39,519 bases of DNA from an uncultured Clostridia bacterium (GTDB lineage: Bacteria; Bacillota; Clostridia; TANB77; CAG-508): NCBI GenBank assembly GCA_944392885.1, contig CALXYG010000031.1, forward strand, positions 1 through 39,519, given 5' to 3'. Position 1 is the stretch's first letter. Every line of letters begins with the position of its first letter. The notes beneath the pieces are model-generated. The model was not told where the DNA came from, did not search any database, and saw only the letters and a program-made list of their open reading frames with translations. Shown here in pieces: positions 8,520-16,424 of the stretch. The position numbers were made by a program, and so were the translations under genes.

Positions 8520-9872
8520 ATGCCGGTATATGTTTATAGGGCGATAACGAAAACTGGACAGGAAGTAAAAAATCGTGTAGAAGATACTAATCGTCTTAAC
8601 TTAATAAAAAAATTAAAGAGAAATGGTCTATTGCCAATTAGTGTAACGCAGCTAAACTATAGAAATAATAATGTTCAAAAAGCTAAGCGAAAGAATATGG
8701 AAAACATAGATAAAGTTTTAAGAAAAGTAAATACAGCTGATATTGATAGTAGAAGAGGGAAAAGAAGAATAACATTAAAAGACAGAGCTTTATTATTATT
8801 TTCAAAGGGTGAAAGAGTAACACAAAGAGATGTTATGGTATTTACTGAAAATTTTTATTTACTTAAAAAAGCAAATTTTAATAATATACATGCTTTAAAC
8901 ACGATAATAGAAAGCACAGATAATATGGCTTTTAGAGGAATTCTAGAGGATATATTGGCAGGAGTAGAAGCTGGTGAAAACATGTATACTACTATGGAAT
9001 ACTATTCAGGTATTTTCCCATACATATACATTAATATGATAAAAGTTGGAGAATTATCTGGGTCACTTACTTCTTCATTAGAGCAAGCAATAACATATCT
9101 AGACGAATCTAGTGCAATGAATAAGAGACTTCGTAATATTCTTATACCTCAGTTAATACAGTTTTGTGGAATTTTATGTATGCTGATATTAGGTACTCTT
9201 TTTGCTATTCCAGCAATCCAAAATGTATTTGATCAAGTAGGTTCAAAAGAAAAACTACCTGCAATAACCTTATGGTTTTCTGGTGTTATAGATACTTTGG
9301 TAGAATTTTGGTATATTCCTCTATTGATTATTTTGGGAATAGCAGCTGGTGTAGTAGCTTATGTAGGAACTCCAAAAGGAAAATATAATTTTCACTATTT
9401 TAAGTACACTATGCCAATATTTGGAAAGCTAATTTATGCATTAGATTTTGAGAGATTGATGAAAGCAGTATTATTAAATATTAAAAATGGAATGAGAATA
9501 CAAGATGCTTTGGATGTAAGCAAAAATATAACAAAAAACTATGTAATGTTATCTATAATAGAATCTTCAATAAATAATATACTAATAGGGCAGTCTTGGA
9601 TAGAACCATTTGAACGATCAGGATTATCTTCTCCAATGATTACAGAGATGTTAAAAATAGGTATGCAAACAGATCTTGCAGAAATGATGGAAAAACTACT
9701 CGAATATATGAAAATAGATATAGACAATATAATACAAAAGATAATGAAAGTTTTACCACAAGTAGTGTACATAATTGTAGGAGCTGTACTAATCTTTTTT
9801 GTAATTGTAGTGCTTGTTCCAATTATACAGGTATATATGGGAAACTTCCTATTTACAGCAGCAGGCGTGTAA
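8520..9872 (+). CDS. pilC: Type IV pilus inner-membrane platform protein PilC (GspF family)
   Basis: PilC is the membrane platform on which the PilB and PilT motors act. The 450-residue protein has the family's N-terminal sequence YVYRAITKTGQEV, two cytoplasmic GspF domains (about 95-205 and 300-410) and membrane segments at about 205-230, 255-280 and 415-440. The motif GELSGSLTSSLEQ near residue 180 is typical of GspF domains. An AGAGGAGGAAG site precedes the ATG, 18 bases after pilT. Between the membrane start and the first domain there is an extra basic linker (about 45-95). It ends the pilus locus, before a hairpin terminator. Confidence 0.93.
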   Translation: MPVYVYRAITKTGQEVKNRVEDTNRLNLIKKLKRNGLLPISVTQLNYRNNNVQKAKRKNMENIDKVLRKVNTADIDSRRGKRRITLKDRALLLFSKGERVTQRDVMVFTENFYLLKKANFNNIHALNTIIESTDNMAFRGILEDILAGVEAGENMYTTMEYYSGIFPYIYINMIKVGELSGSLTSSLEQAITYLDESSAMNKRLRNILIPQLIQFCGILCMLILGTLFAIPAIQNVFDQVGSKEKLPAITLWFSGVIDTLVEFWYIPLLIILGIAAGVVAYVGTPKGKYNFHYFKYTMPIFGKLIYALDFERLMKAVLLNIKNGMRIQDALDVSKNITKNYVMLSIIESSINNILIGQSWIEPFERSGLSSPMITEMLKIGMQTDLAEMMEKLLEYMKIDIDNIIQKIMKVLPQVVYIIVGAVLIFFVIVVLVPIIQVYMGNFLFTAAGV

Positions 9873-9875
9873 AAC

Positions 9876-9913
9876 AAAAAAGGCCACCTTATTAAATGAG
9901 ATGGTCTTTTTGG
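9876..9913 (+). terminator. Terminator after pilC
   Basis: AAAAAGGCCACCT pairs with AGATGGTCTTTTT (two G-U pairs), followed by T-rich sequence. It closes the type IV pilus transcription unit. Confidence 0.75.
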
Positions 9914-9955
9914 TTTTAAAAATTAACTTAAAATAAAAAATGAAAGGAGAAAAAA

Positions 9956-10858
9956 ATGTATATTGGAATAGATTTAGGTGGCAGTCACATTGCAGTTGCA
10001 TTAATAAACAATAATAATATTATAATAGAAAAAATAGAAGAAAATTTTAAAAATGAAGAAAAGAAGGCAATTGAAACTTGTATTATTGAAAAAATAAAGA
10101 AAAATACAGAGCAACTATTAGTAAGAAAAGGCATAAACATATCTAAAGTTACTAAAATAGGCATAGCATGTCCGCGGAACAATTCAAAACGGAAAAATCC
10201 TCAAATCTCGGCAATTTAAAATTAAATAATTTTCCATTGCAACAAAAACTAGAAGAAATTTGGAACACTAAAATTCAAATAAGAAACGATGGAAAATGTG
10301 CAGCACTTGCAGAAAAAAAATTTGGAAGCTTGAAAGAATATCAAAATTGCATTTTCTTAAATATTGGAACAGGGATTGGAGGAGCAGTGTTTTTAGAACG
10401 GTAAAATGCTTGAATCGAAGATTTACACAGGGTTTGAATTTGGACATATGACAATAGAAAAAAATGGTAGACAATGTAGTTGTGGCAAAAAAGGCTGTTT
10501 TGAAACCTATGCATCAATGAAAGTACTTAAGGAAAATATTCGTAATGCCTATGGACTAGGCACACAAGTACACAGTCAGGAATTGATGCAGTTATTGCTA
10601 AATGGTAGTCAAAAATCAGAAAGCTTATTAAATGAATTTTTAGAGAATTTAAAAGTTGGTATAGCAAATTTAATAGACATATTTGAACCTGAAGCTATTA
10701 GTATAGGTGGAAGTTTTGCGTATTACGATAACATATTTTTAAAACCATTAAAGAAAAAAATAGAAGAACCAAATGTAACTTTTAATGAAAGAAACAATAT
10801 TAAATTAAGTGTAGCAAAAATGCAAAATGATGCAGGATTAATGGGTAGTATTTTGTAG
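9956..10858 (+). CDS. ROK-family sugar kinase, interrupted by three +1 frameshifts, each at an in-frame CGG
   Basis: Reading 9956-10174, 10176-10208, 10210-10398 and 10400-10858 (skipping C at 10175, 10209 and 10399) gives 299 residues, the normal ROK length. It opens with the phosphate-binding motif GIDLGGSH, has the RNDGKCAALAE segment with the catalytic Asp, LNIGTGIGG, and the zinc-type motif GHMTI...CSCGKKGCFE. Each correction restores an expected family glycine: PGT, SGN and EGK. ROK kinases phosphorylate glucose or related hexoses in the cytoplasm; the substrate cannot be told here. Three identical-type lesions and no other damage argue against simple decay. GAAAGGAG precedes the start. 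Confidence 0.8.
10175..10177 (+). other. In-frame CGG, first shift point of the ROK kinase
   Basis: Zero frame CCG CGG AAC; skipping the C gives CCG GGA ACA, coding the conserved P-G-T of the ROK N-terminal domain. The quadruplet is CGGA. Confidence 0.75.
10209..10211 (+). other. In-frame CGG, second shift point of the ROK kinase
   Basis: After the first shift the frame reads TCT CGG CAA and then meets a TAA at 10227; skipping the C gives TCT GGC AAT, coding S-G-N before the L that begins the next conserved stretch. The quadruplet is CGGC. Confidence 0.7.
10399..10401 (+). other. In-frame CGG, third shift point of the ROK kinase
   Basis: The frame reads GAA CGG TAA; skipping the C gives GAA GGT AAA, restoring the E-G-K that follows the GIGGAVFL strand of ROK proteins. 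The quadruplet is CGGT. Confidence 0.8.
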
Positions 10859-10860
10859 AA

Positions 10861-10889
10861 TTGACTTTTTTTCTTTTTTGTAGTATAAT
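10861..10889 (+). promoter_or_regulatory. Sigma-A promoter upstream of ribonuclease J
   Basis: TTGACT, a 17-base spacer and TATAAT. It lies about 310 bases before the rnj start, so the transcript has a long leader that holds a perfect 11-bp hairpin. Confidence 0.8.
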
Positions 10890-11018
10890 TCAAAGCAGTT
10901 GTTACCAAAATAAGGTAAAGAAGAGATTTATGTAAGAAAATAAAAAAGAGATTTAAAAAAGTTCGGGTTTGTACATATGATAAAATAATAGGAAATTTTA
11001 TGAGAAAATTAATAAAAC

Positions 11019-11049
11019 ACAGAACAATTGAGCGTGTGAATTGTTCTGT
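11019..11049 (+). promoter_or_regulatory. Perfect hairpin in the rnj leader
   Basis: ACAGAACAATT pairs exactly with AATTGTTCTGT around a 9-base loop. No T-run follows, so it looks more like an RNA-stability or translation element than an intrinsic terminator. It overlaps a possible 21-codon upstream ORF (ATG at about 11000). Apart from these and the promoter I see nothing else in 10859-11195. Confidence 0.5.
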
Positions 11050-11195
11050 ATTGTATACGAATTAATATTTTAAAAATAAATAGTTTTTGAAAGGTTTATT
11101 ACAAAAATAATATTGTTTATTTATTAGTAATAGACTCATTGAACCTATTAAAAAAATTCTTGCATAAGTTTACAAATAGAAAAAGGAGAGAAAAA

Positions 11196-12986
11196 ATGGA
11201 AACAGAAGTCAAACAAACACAAGAAACAAAGGTGTTGGAGCGCAAGAAAAATTCTGAGCGAAGACGTCAAACTCGTAATGCAAGACAAAAGAGAGAGTCA
11301 AAACAAGAAATTCTAAAATTAGAATTTAAAAAAGAGCCATTAAAAATAATTCCATTAGGTGGACTATTAGAAATTGGGAAAAATATGACCATTTTCGAAT
11401 ATGATGGAGAGATAATCATTATAGATTGTGGGTTAGCTTTCCCAGAGGATGACATGTTAGGAATAGACTTAGTAATTCCAGATATTACGTATTTAGAAAA
11501 AAATAAAGACAAAATAAAAGGAATGATTATTACACATGGTCATGAAGATCATATTGGTGCTATTCCTTATTTCCTAAAACAAATAGATGTACCAATTTAC
11601 GCAACACGTTTAACAGTAGGATTAATTCAAAACAAACTTGAAGAACATAAACTACTTCGAAAAACTAGACTAAAAACTGTAGCACAGGGGCAAACAATTA
11701 CACTTGGTAAATTTAGAATTGAATTTATTCGCAGTTCACATAGTATTCCAGATGCTGTTATACTAGGAATTCATACACCTGTAGGAACAATTATTCATAC
11801 AGGTGACTTTAAAGTTGATTATACTCCAATTGATGGAGAGAGAATGGATTTTGGAAGATTAGCAGAATTAGGAAACAAGGGTGTACTTGCCCTTATGTCA
11901 GACAGTACTAATAGTGAGAGAAAAGGCTACACTATGTCAGAAAGAACAGTTGGAGAAGTATTTGACAGACTGTTCGTAAATTGTACTAAGAGAATTGTTG
12001 TTGCAACATTTGCTTCTAATGTACATCGTGTGCAACAGATTGTTAATGCAGCAGTTGAAAATAATAGAAAAATTGCCATTTGCGGAAGAAGCATGATGAA
12101 CATGATAGAAACAGCAAAAGAACTTGGTTATATTGATGTACCAGATAATATTTTTATAGATATAGATATGATTAATAATTACACAGATGAACAACTTGTC
12201 ATTATCACAACTGGAAGCCAAGGTGAAACAATGTCTGCATTAACACGTATGGCTGCAGGTGAGCATAAAAAAGTAGAAATTACACCAAATGATTTAGTAA
12301 TTATTTCTGCAACACCAATACCAGGAAATGAAAAGTTAGTATCTAAGGTAATAGATGATTTAATGAAAATTGGTGCAGAAGTTGTATATAGTTCTTTAGC
12401 AGATGTACATGTATCAGGACATGCATGCCAAGAAGAACAAAAACTAATGTTAGCATTGACAAAACCAAAATACTTTATACCTATTCATGGAGAATATAGA
12501 CAATTAATTGCACATAGCGAAATAGCAAAAAAAGTTGGAGTAGATTCTAAAAATATTTTTATGATGACTAATGGACGCATTTTAGAATTAACAGATAACT
12601 CGGCAAGACTTACTGGAACAGTGCCATTTGGCAGGATTATGGTAGATGGATTGGGAGTTGGAGATGTAGGTAATATTGTATTACGAGATAGACAGCATTT
12701 ATCACAAGATGGATTAATTATTGTTGTATTAACGATGAATAGCAAAACCGGAGAAGTTGTGTCTGGACCAGATGTTATTTCAAGAGGATTTGTTTATGTA
12801 AGGGAATCAGAAAATTTAATGGATGATGTAAAACGAGTGGTAAGAGAAGAAATAGAAAAATGTGAAGAAAAACATATTACAGATTGGCTAACAATTAAAA
12901 CAAATCTAAAAGATAATTTAAGAGACTATGTATATCAGAAGACTAAGAGAAATCCAATGATTTTACCAATTATTATGGAAGTATAA
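11196..12986 (+). CDS. rnj: Ribonuclease J
   Basis: This metallo-beta-lactamase/beta-CASP ribonuclease matures and degrades RNA by endonucleolytic and 5'-3' exonucleolytic cleavage. The start at 11196 follows AAAAGGAGAG; an upstream TTG at 11139 would add a 19-residue basic extension without a good site. The 596-residue protein has a basic N-terminal tail rich in Lys/Arg (to about 45), PLGGLLEIGKNM, the zinc motif THGHEDHIGA, HTGDFKVD, MSDSTNSERKGYT and the HVSGHA motif of the beta-CASP domain, then a C-terminal domain. Length is slightly above the usual 555 because of the tail. It is transcribed from its own promoter with a long leader. Confidence 0.93.
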   Translation: METEVKQTQETKVLERKKNSERRRQTRNARQKRESKQEILKLEFKKEPLKIIPLGGLLEIGKNMTIFEYDGEIIIIDCGLAFPEDDMLGIDLVIPDITYLEKNKDKIKGMIITHGHEDHIGAIPYFLKQIDVPIYATRLTVGLIQNKLEEHKLLRKTRLKTVAQGQTITLGKFRIEFIRSSHSIPDAVILGIHTPVGTIIHTGDFKVDYTPIDGERMDFGRLAELGNKGVLALMSDSTNSERKGYTMSERTVGEVFDRLFVNCTKRIVVATFASNVHRVQQIVNAAVENNRKIAICGRSMMNMIETAKELGYIDVPDNIFIDIDMINNYTDEQLVIITTGSQGETMSALTRMAAGEHKKVEITPNDLVIISATPIPGNEKLVSKVIDDLMKIGAEVVYSSLADVHVSGHACQEEQKLMLALTKPKYFIPIHGEYRQLIAHSEIAKKVGVDSKNIFMMTNGRILELTDNSARLTGTVPFGRIMVDGLGVGDVGNIVLRDRQHLSQDGLIIVVLTMNSKTGEVVSGPDVISRGFVYVRESENLMDDVKRVVREEIEKCEEKHITDWLTIKTNLKDNLRDYVYQKTKRNPMILPIIMEV

Positions 12987-13014
12987 AAAAATTTAATAAG
13001 ATATTAATCATGAT

Positions 13015-13049
13015 ACAAAAGTTAGAAATATTACATTTCTAACTTTTGT
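13015..13049 (+). terminator. Hairpin between rnj and the zinc importer
   Basis: A perfect 15-bp stem (ACAAAAGTTAGAAAT with ATTTCTAACTTTTGT) with a 5-base loop. The right arm ends 13 bases before the znuA start and directly before AAGGAG, so it may serve both as rnj terminator and as a control of znuA. Confidence 0.7.
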
Positions 13050-13062
13050 GTAAGGAGATAAA

Positions 13063-13929
13063 ATGAAAAAAATAATTGCAATAATACTAATTCTAGTCTT
13101 AATGTTATTAATATTAACAGCTTGCCATACGCAAAAACAGGAAAATAGAAAGATTCAAATAGTAACATCTTTTTATCCAATGTATATTATTACACAAAAT
13201 ATTGTACAAGGAATTTCTGATGTGGAGCTTAAAAATATGACAAGCCAAAATGTTGGTTGTCTTCATGACTATACATTAACAACGGCGGACTTAATGAAGA
13301 TTGAGATAGCAGATATATTTATTATAAATGGACTAGGTATTGAGAATTTTACAGAAAAAATAGCAGAAAATTATAAAGAAACCAAAATAATTAATGCAAG
13401 TTCTGGAATAGAAAATCTAATTAATAATGAAAATGCACACATTTGGCTTGATATTGATAAGTATATTAAACAGGTGGAAAACATAGCAAACGAGCTTTCA
13501 AAGATAAATCAAGCAAATGCTGAGCAATATAAAGAAAATGGACAACTATATAAAAACAAGTTAGAAGTGCTAAAAATATTAATAAAAGAAAATACAAAGC
13601 AAAGAAAAAAATGTATATCTTTTAGTGAATCACTAGCATATCTTACTAATTCTATGAACTTAGAAATGAAAATAGTTAAAACAGACCATGAACAAAATGG
13701 ATTATCAGCGGAAATGTTGAGTAATGCAATTGAATATGTGAAAGAAAACAATATAAAAAATATTTTAATAGACAAGAAAACCGCAGACAATAATGCACAA
13801 ATTATAGCGAGTGAGACAGGAGCAACTATTTATGTGTTAGATTCAGGATTAACCGGAAGCGGAAGTATAGATGACTATATAAATATAATGAAGGAAAATT
13901 TAGAACAAGTAAAGAAAATGGAGGAATAA
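13063..13929 (+). CDS. znuA: Zinc/manganese ABC transporter substrate-binding lipoprotein (ZnuA-like)
   Basis: A 288-residue cluster A-I metal-binding lipoprotein: signal peptide of about 20 residues ending in the lipobox LTAC, then a two-lobed binding fold. VTSFYPMYIITQNI matches the family start. Metal ligands probably include the His of GCLHDYTLTTADL, the His of NAHIWLD and later acidic residues. No long His-rich loop is seen. It delivers the metal to the ZnuB/ZnuC permease encoded next; the znuC ATG follows the stop directly. Whether zinc or manganese is carried cannot be decided from this sequence. Confidence 0.85.
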   Translation: MKKIIAIILILVLMLLILTACHTQKQENRKIQIVTSFYPMYIITQNIVQGISDVELKNMTSQNVGCLHDYTLTTADLMKIEIADIFIINGLGIENFTEKIAENYKETKIINASSGIENLINNENAHIWLDIDKYIKQVENIANELSKINQANAEQYKENGQLYKNKLEVLKILIKENTKQRKKCISFSESLAYLTNSMNLEMKIVKTDHEQNGLSAEMLSNAIEYVKENNIKNILIDKKTADNNAQIIASETGATIYVLDSGLTGSGSIDDYINIMKENLEQVKKMEE

Positions 13930-14664
13930 ATGGAAAAGGAAATTGCTTGTGGGTTTCATTGTATAAAAGCAAATCATATTGGTGTGAAATTTGGAAATGA
14001 TGAAATATTAAAAGATATTAATTTACATATACATTGTAAAGAATTAACTGTTATTATTGGAAGAAATGGTGCAGGAAAATCCACATTATTAAGAGCTTTG
14101 TTAGGAGAAATAAAGCATACAGGAAATATAGAATTTATGGACACAAAAGAAAATGTGTCAAGACATCTTAGAATGGGCTATGTACCACAGAGCATTAATA
14201 TAGAAAAACATATGCCAACAACAGTATATGATTTATTTGCTTCATTTATTTCAAAAGTGCCAGTTTGGCTTAAGGTTGACAAAAGGGCAGAGCGAAAAAT
14301 AAAAGAAAGTTTAGCTAAATTTGAGGCAGAAGCTTTAATACACAAAAGCATCGGGGATTTATCAGGAGGAGAGTTACAACGTGTCCTACTAGCTATAAGT
14401 ATATTTAATGAACCAAATTTACTAATATTAGATGAACCGATTTCAGGAATTGATAATAATGGTATTCAAATCTTCTTTGAATATATTAATAAATTAAAAA
14501 AAGAGCATGATATGTCTATTATATTAGTTTCACATGATTTTGATTTAGTAAAGAAATATGCAGATAGAGTGATATTAATAGATAAAACAATACTAAAAGA
14601 AGGGACACCAGAAGAAGTATTTGCAAGCAAAGAATATAAAGAAATATTTGCAAAAAATATATAA
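13930..14664 (+). CDS. znuC: Zinc/manganese ABC transporter ATP-binding protein (ZnuC-like)
   Basis: The cytoplasmic ATPase of the importer, 244 residues. It shows Walker A GRNGAGKST (about 48-56), Q-loop YVPQ, signature LSGGELQR, Walker B LLILDEPISGID and the switch His in LVSHD. Its ATG abuts the znuA stop and the ribosome binding site AAATGGAGG lies inside znuA, so the two are likely co-translated. Confidence 0.93.
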   Translation: MEKEIACGFHCIKANHIGVKFGNDEILKDINLHIHCKELTVIIGRNGAGKSTLLRALLGEIKHTGNIEFMDTKENVSRHLRMGYVPQSINIEKHMPTTVYDLFASFISKVPVWLKVDKRAERKIKESLAKFEAEALIHKSIGDLSGGELQRVLLAISIFNEPNLLILDEPISGIDNNGIQIFFEYINKLKKEHDMSIILVSHDFDLVKKYADRVILIDKTILKEGTPEEVFASKEYKEIFAKNI

Positions 14665-14678
14665 AAAAGAGGTACAAT

Positions 14679-15521
14679 ATGCAGGATATAATAAACCAAT
14701 TACTAGGACTATTACCATTTGAATTTTTAAATTATACATTTATGAAAAATGCACTACTTGCTATTTTACTAGCAACTCCCATCTTCGCATTATTAGGAAC
14801 AATGATTGTAAACAACAAAATGGCGTTTTTTTCAGATAGCCTTGGACATTCTGCAATTTGTGGAATCGCAATTGGAATGTTATTTGGTATAACAAATACA
14901 AATATATCAATGGTATTGTTTGCTACAATCTTTGCAATTTTACTAAATATGGTTAAATATAAAGTAAATTATGGAGCAGATACTATTATTAGTGTCTTTT
15001 CATCTATTGCAATAGCTGCTGGACTTGCTATATTAACATCAACAGGTAGTTTTAATCAATATTCTAATATTTTAGTAGGTGATATTCTAAGTATAAATTG
15101 GAATGAAATTGTATATCTTTTTCTTACATTTATACTCATATTTTTTATATGGTACAATTTGTTTAATAAACTACATGCGATTAGTATTAATACTAGTTTG
15201 GCAAAATCAAAAAGAATAAATGTAATGCTTATAGATAATATATTTGTTATTTTAATTGCCATTGTAGTTATGATATCAATTCGTTGGATTGGAATTTTAT
15301 TAATTAATTCATTGTTGATACTACCAGCAGCATCTAGTAGAAATATAGCAAAAAATATGAGGCAATATCATTTATTTGCAATTATTATTTCGTTATTTTC
15401 AGGATTAACGGGTTTGGTGGTTTCCTATTATCAGAATATACCAACAGGTCCAATGATTGTTATTATAGCAGGAATAATCTACTTTATAACTTTGTTATAT
15501 AACAAGGTTAGGCTACAATAA
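14679..15521 (+). CDS. znuB: Zinc/manganese ABC transporter permease (ZnuB-like)
   Basis: A 280-residue membrane protein with about eight hydrophobic segments, of the ABC-3 permease family. LGTMIVNNKMAFFSDSLGHS is the typical family segment, with the small-residue turn SLGHSAICGIA facing the ATPase. It follows znuC by 14 bases behind an AGAGG site. A strong bidirectional hairpin ends the unit. Confidence 0.92.
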   Translation: MQDIINQLLGLLPFEFLNYTFMKNALLAILLATPIFALLGTMIVNNKMAFFSDSLGHSAICGIAIGMLFGITNTNISMVLFATIFAILLNMVKYKVNYGADTIISVFSSIAIAAGLAILTSTGSFNQYSNILVGDILSINWNEIVYLFLTFILIFFIWYNLFNKLHAISINTSLAKSKRINVMLIDNIFVILIAIVVMISIRWIGILLINSLLILPAASSRNIAKNMRQYHLFAIIISLFSGLTGLVVSYYQNIPTGPMIVIIAGIIYFITLLYNKVRLQ

Positions 15522-15599
15522 TAAACACGAACGAAGCAAGTGGCTAAAGTAAAAGTGTAATGACAAATTACTGGTAATAAAATGTTTCTATAAACGACA

Positions 15600-15641
15600 A
15601 ATACTCTAGAATAATAAATCGCTTTATTATTCTAGAGTATT
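15600..15641. terminator. Bidirectional terminator between znuB and pflA
   Basis: A perfect 19-bp stem (starting AATACTCTAGAATAATAAA) closed by a TCGC loop. It serves the two convergent units; its last base touches the pflA stop codon. Confidence 0.9.
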
Positions 15642-16381
15642 TATAATTCTAGTATTTTTTTCGCACGTTCTACATCAGATGCATTTGCATCTGGAATATC
15701 TTTTAAAGGATAAGTAAAACCAAGGGTTTCCCATTTGTATTTTCCTAAACTATGGTAAGGAAGAATTTCTACTTTTTTCACAACATTTAAACTATGTATG
15801 AATCTTTTTAATAAAAGCAAATCTTGCTCATCGTCTGTAATACCAGGAATCAAAACTTGTCGAATCCAAACCGGAATATTATTTTCATCTAGATAACGAG
15901 CAAAAGCAAGCTCCTTTTCATTTGAAAAGCCAACGAGTTTTTTACATTTTTCAGAATTTATATGTTTAATATCAAGCAAGACTAAGTCAGTTAATTTAAG
16001 GACTTCTATAATATCTTGTGTAATAGAGAACATACCAGATGTATCTAATGCAGTAGGGATACCTTCTTTTTTTAAATGTGAGAATAAGTTTATTAAAAAC
16101 TTAACCTGTAAAAGAGGCTCACCACCACTGGCTGTAACTCCACCTCCAGAAGGAAGTAGGAAATTTTTATAGCGCCTTGCTTTATTCAAAACTTCATCAA
16201 GGCTCACTAATGTACCTGCATTTTGATCCCATGTATCACGATTATGACAGTATTTGCAGCGCAATGAGCATCCTTGAAAAAAAAGCACGAAACGAAGACC
16301 AGGCCCATCAACTGTGCCTAGAGATTCAATAGAATGTAACCTTGCATATTGAGTTTTATCAAAAGTTTCCATGTGTGTCAT
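15641..16381 (-). CDS. pflA: Pyruvate formate-lyase activating enzyme
   Basis: This radical SAM enzyme makes the glycyl radical on pyruvate formate-lyase under anaerobic conditions. The 246-residue protein has the cluster motif CSLRCKYCHN (about residues 38-47), followed by the family sequences SGGGVTASGGEPLLQ and LDTSGM. SIESLGTVDGPGLRFV at the start is diagnostic. Two starts are possible, at 16381 and 16372; neither has a good ribosome binding site, and a hairpin lies immediately upstream, so translation may depend on pflB. Confidence 0.95.
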   Translation of the reverse strand: MTHMETFDKTQYARLHSIESLGTVDGPGLRFVLFFQGCSLRCKYCHNRDTWDQNAGTLVSLDEVLNKARRYKNFLLPSGGGVTASGGEPLLQVKFLINLFSHLKKEGIPTALDTSGMFSITQDIIEVLKLTDLVLLDIKHINSEKCKKLVGFSNEKELAFARYLDENNIPVWIRQVLIPGITDDEQDLLLLKRFIHSLNVVKKVEILPYHSLGKYKWETLGFTYPLKDIPDANASDVERAKKILEL

Positions 16382-16386
16382 TAAAG

Positions 16387-16414
16387 CAGGAAGAAGATAA
16401 TATTCTTCTTCCTG
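16387..16414 (-). promoter_or_regulatory. Hairpin between pflB and pflA
   Basis: CAGGAAGAAGA pairs perfectly with TCTTCTTCCTG around a 6-base loop in the 43-base gap. It may stabilise the pflB message or lower pflA expression; there is no clear T-run. Confidence 0.6.
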
Positions 16415-16424
16415 TTTTCTCCTT

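Noticed and set aside
10940..11066. Upstream frame in the rnj leader that contains CGG (10967-10969) in phase with the 21-codon ORF
   Set aside because: It has no recognisable protein and no clear start before the CGG, so it was not counted as evidence for or against the CGG rule.
10861..11195. A known riboswitch in the rnj leader
   Set aside because: Only one simple hairpin is visible and no conserved riboswitch core could be recognised.
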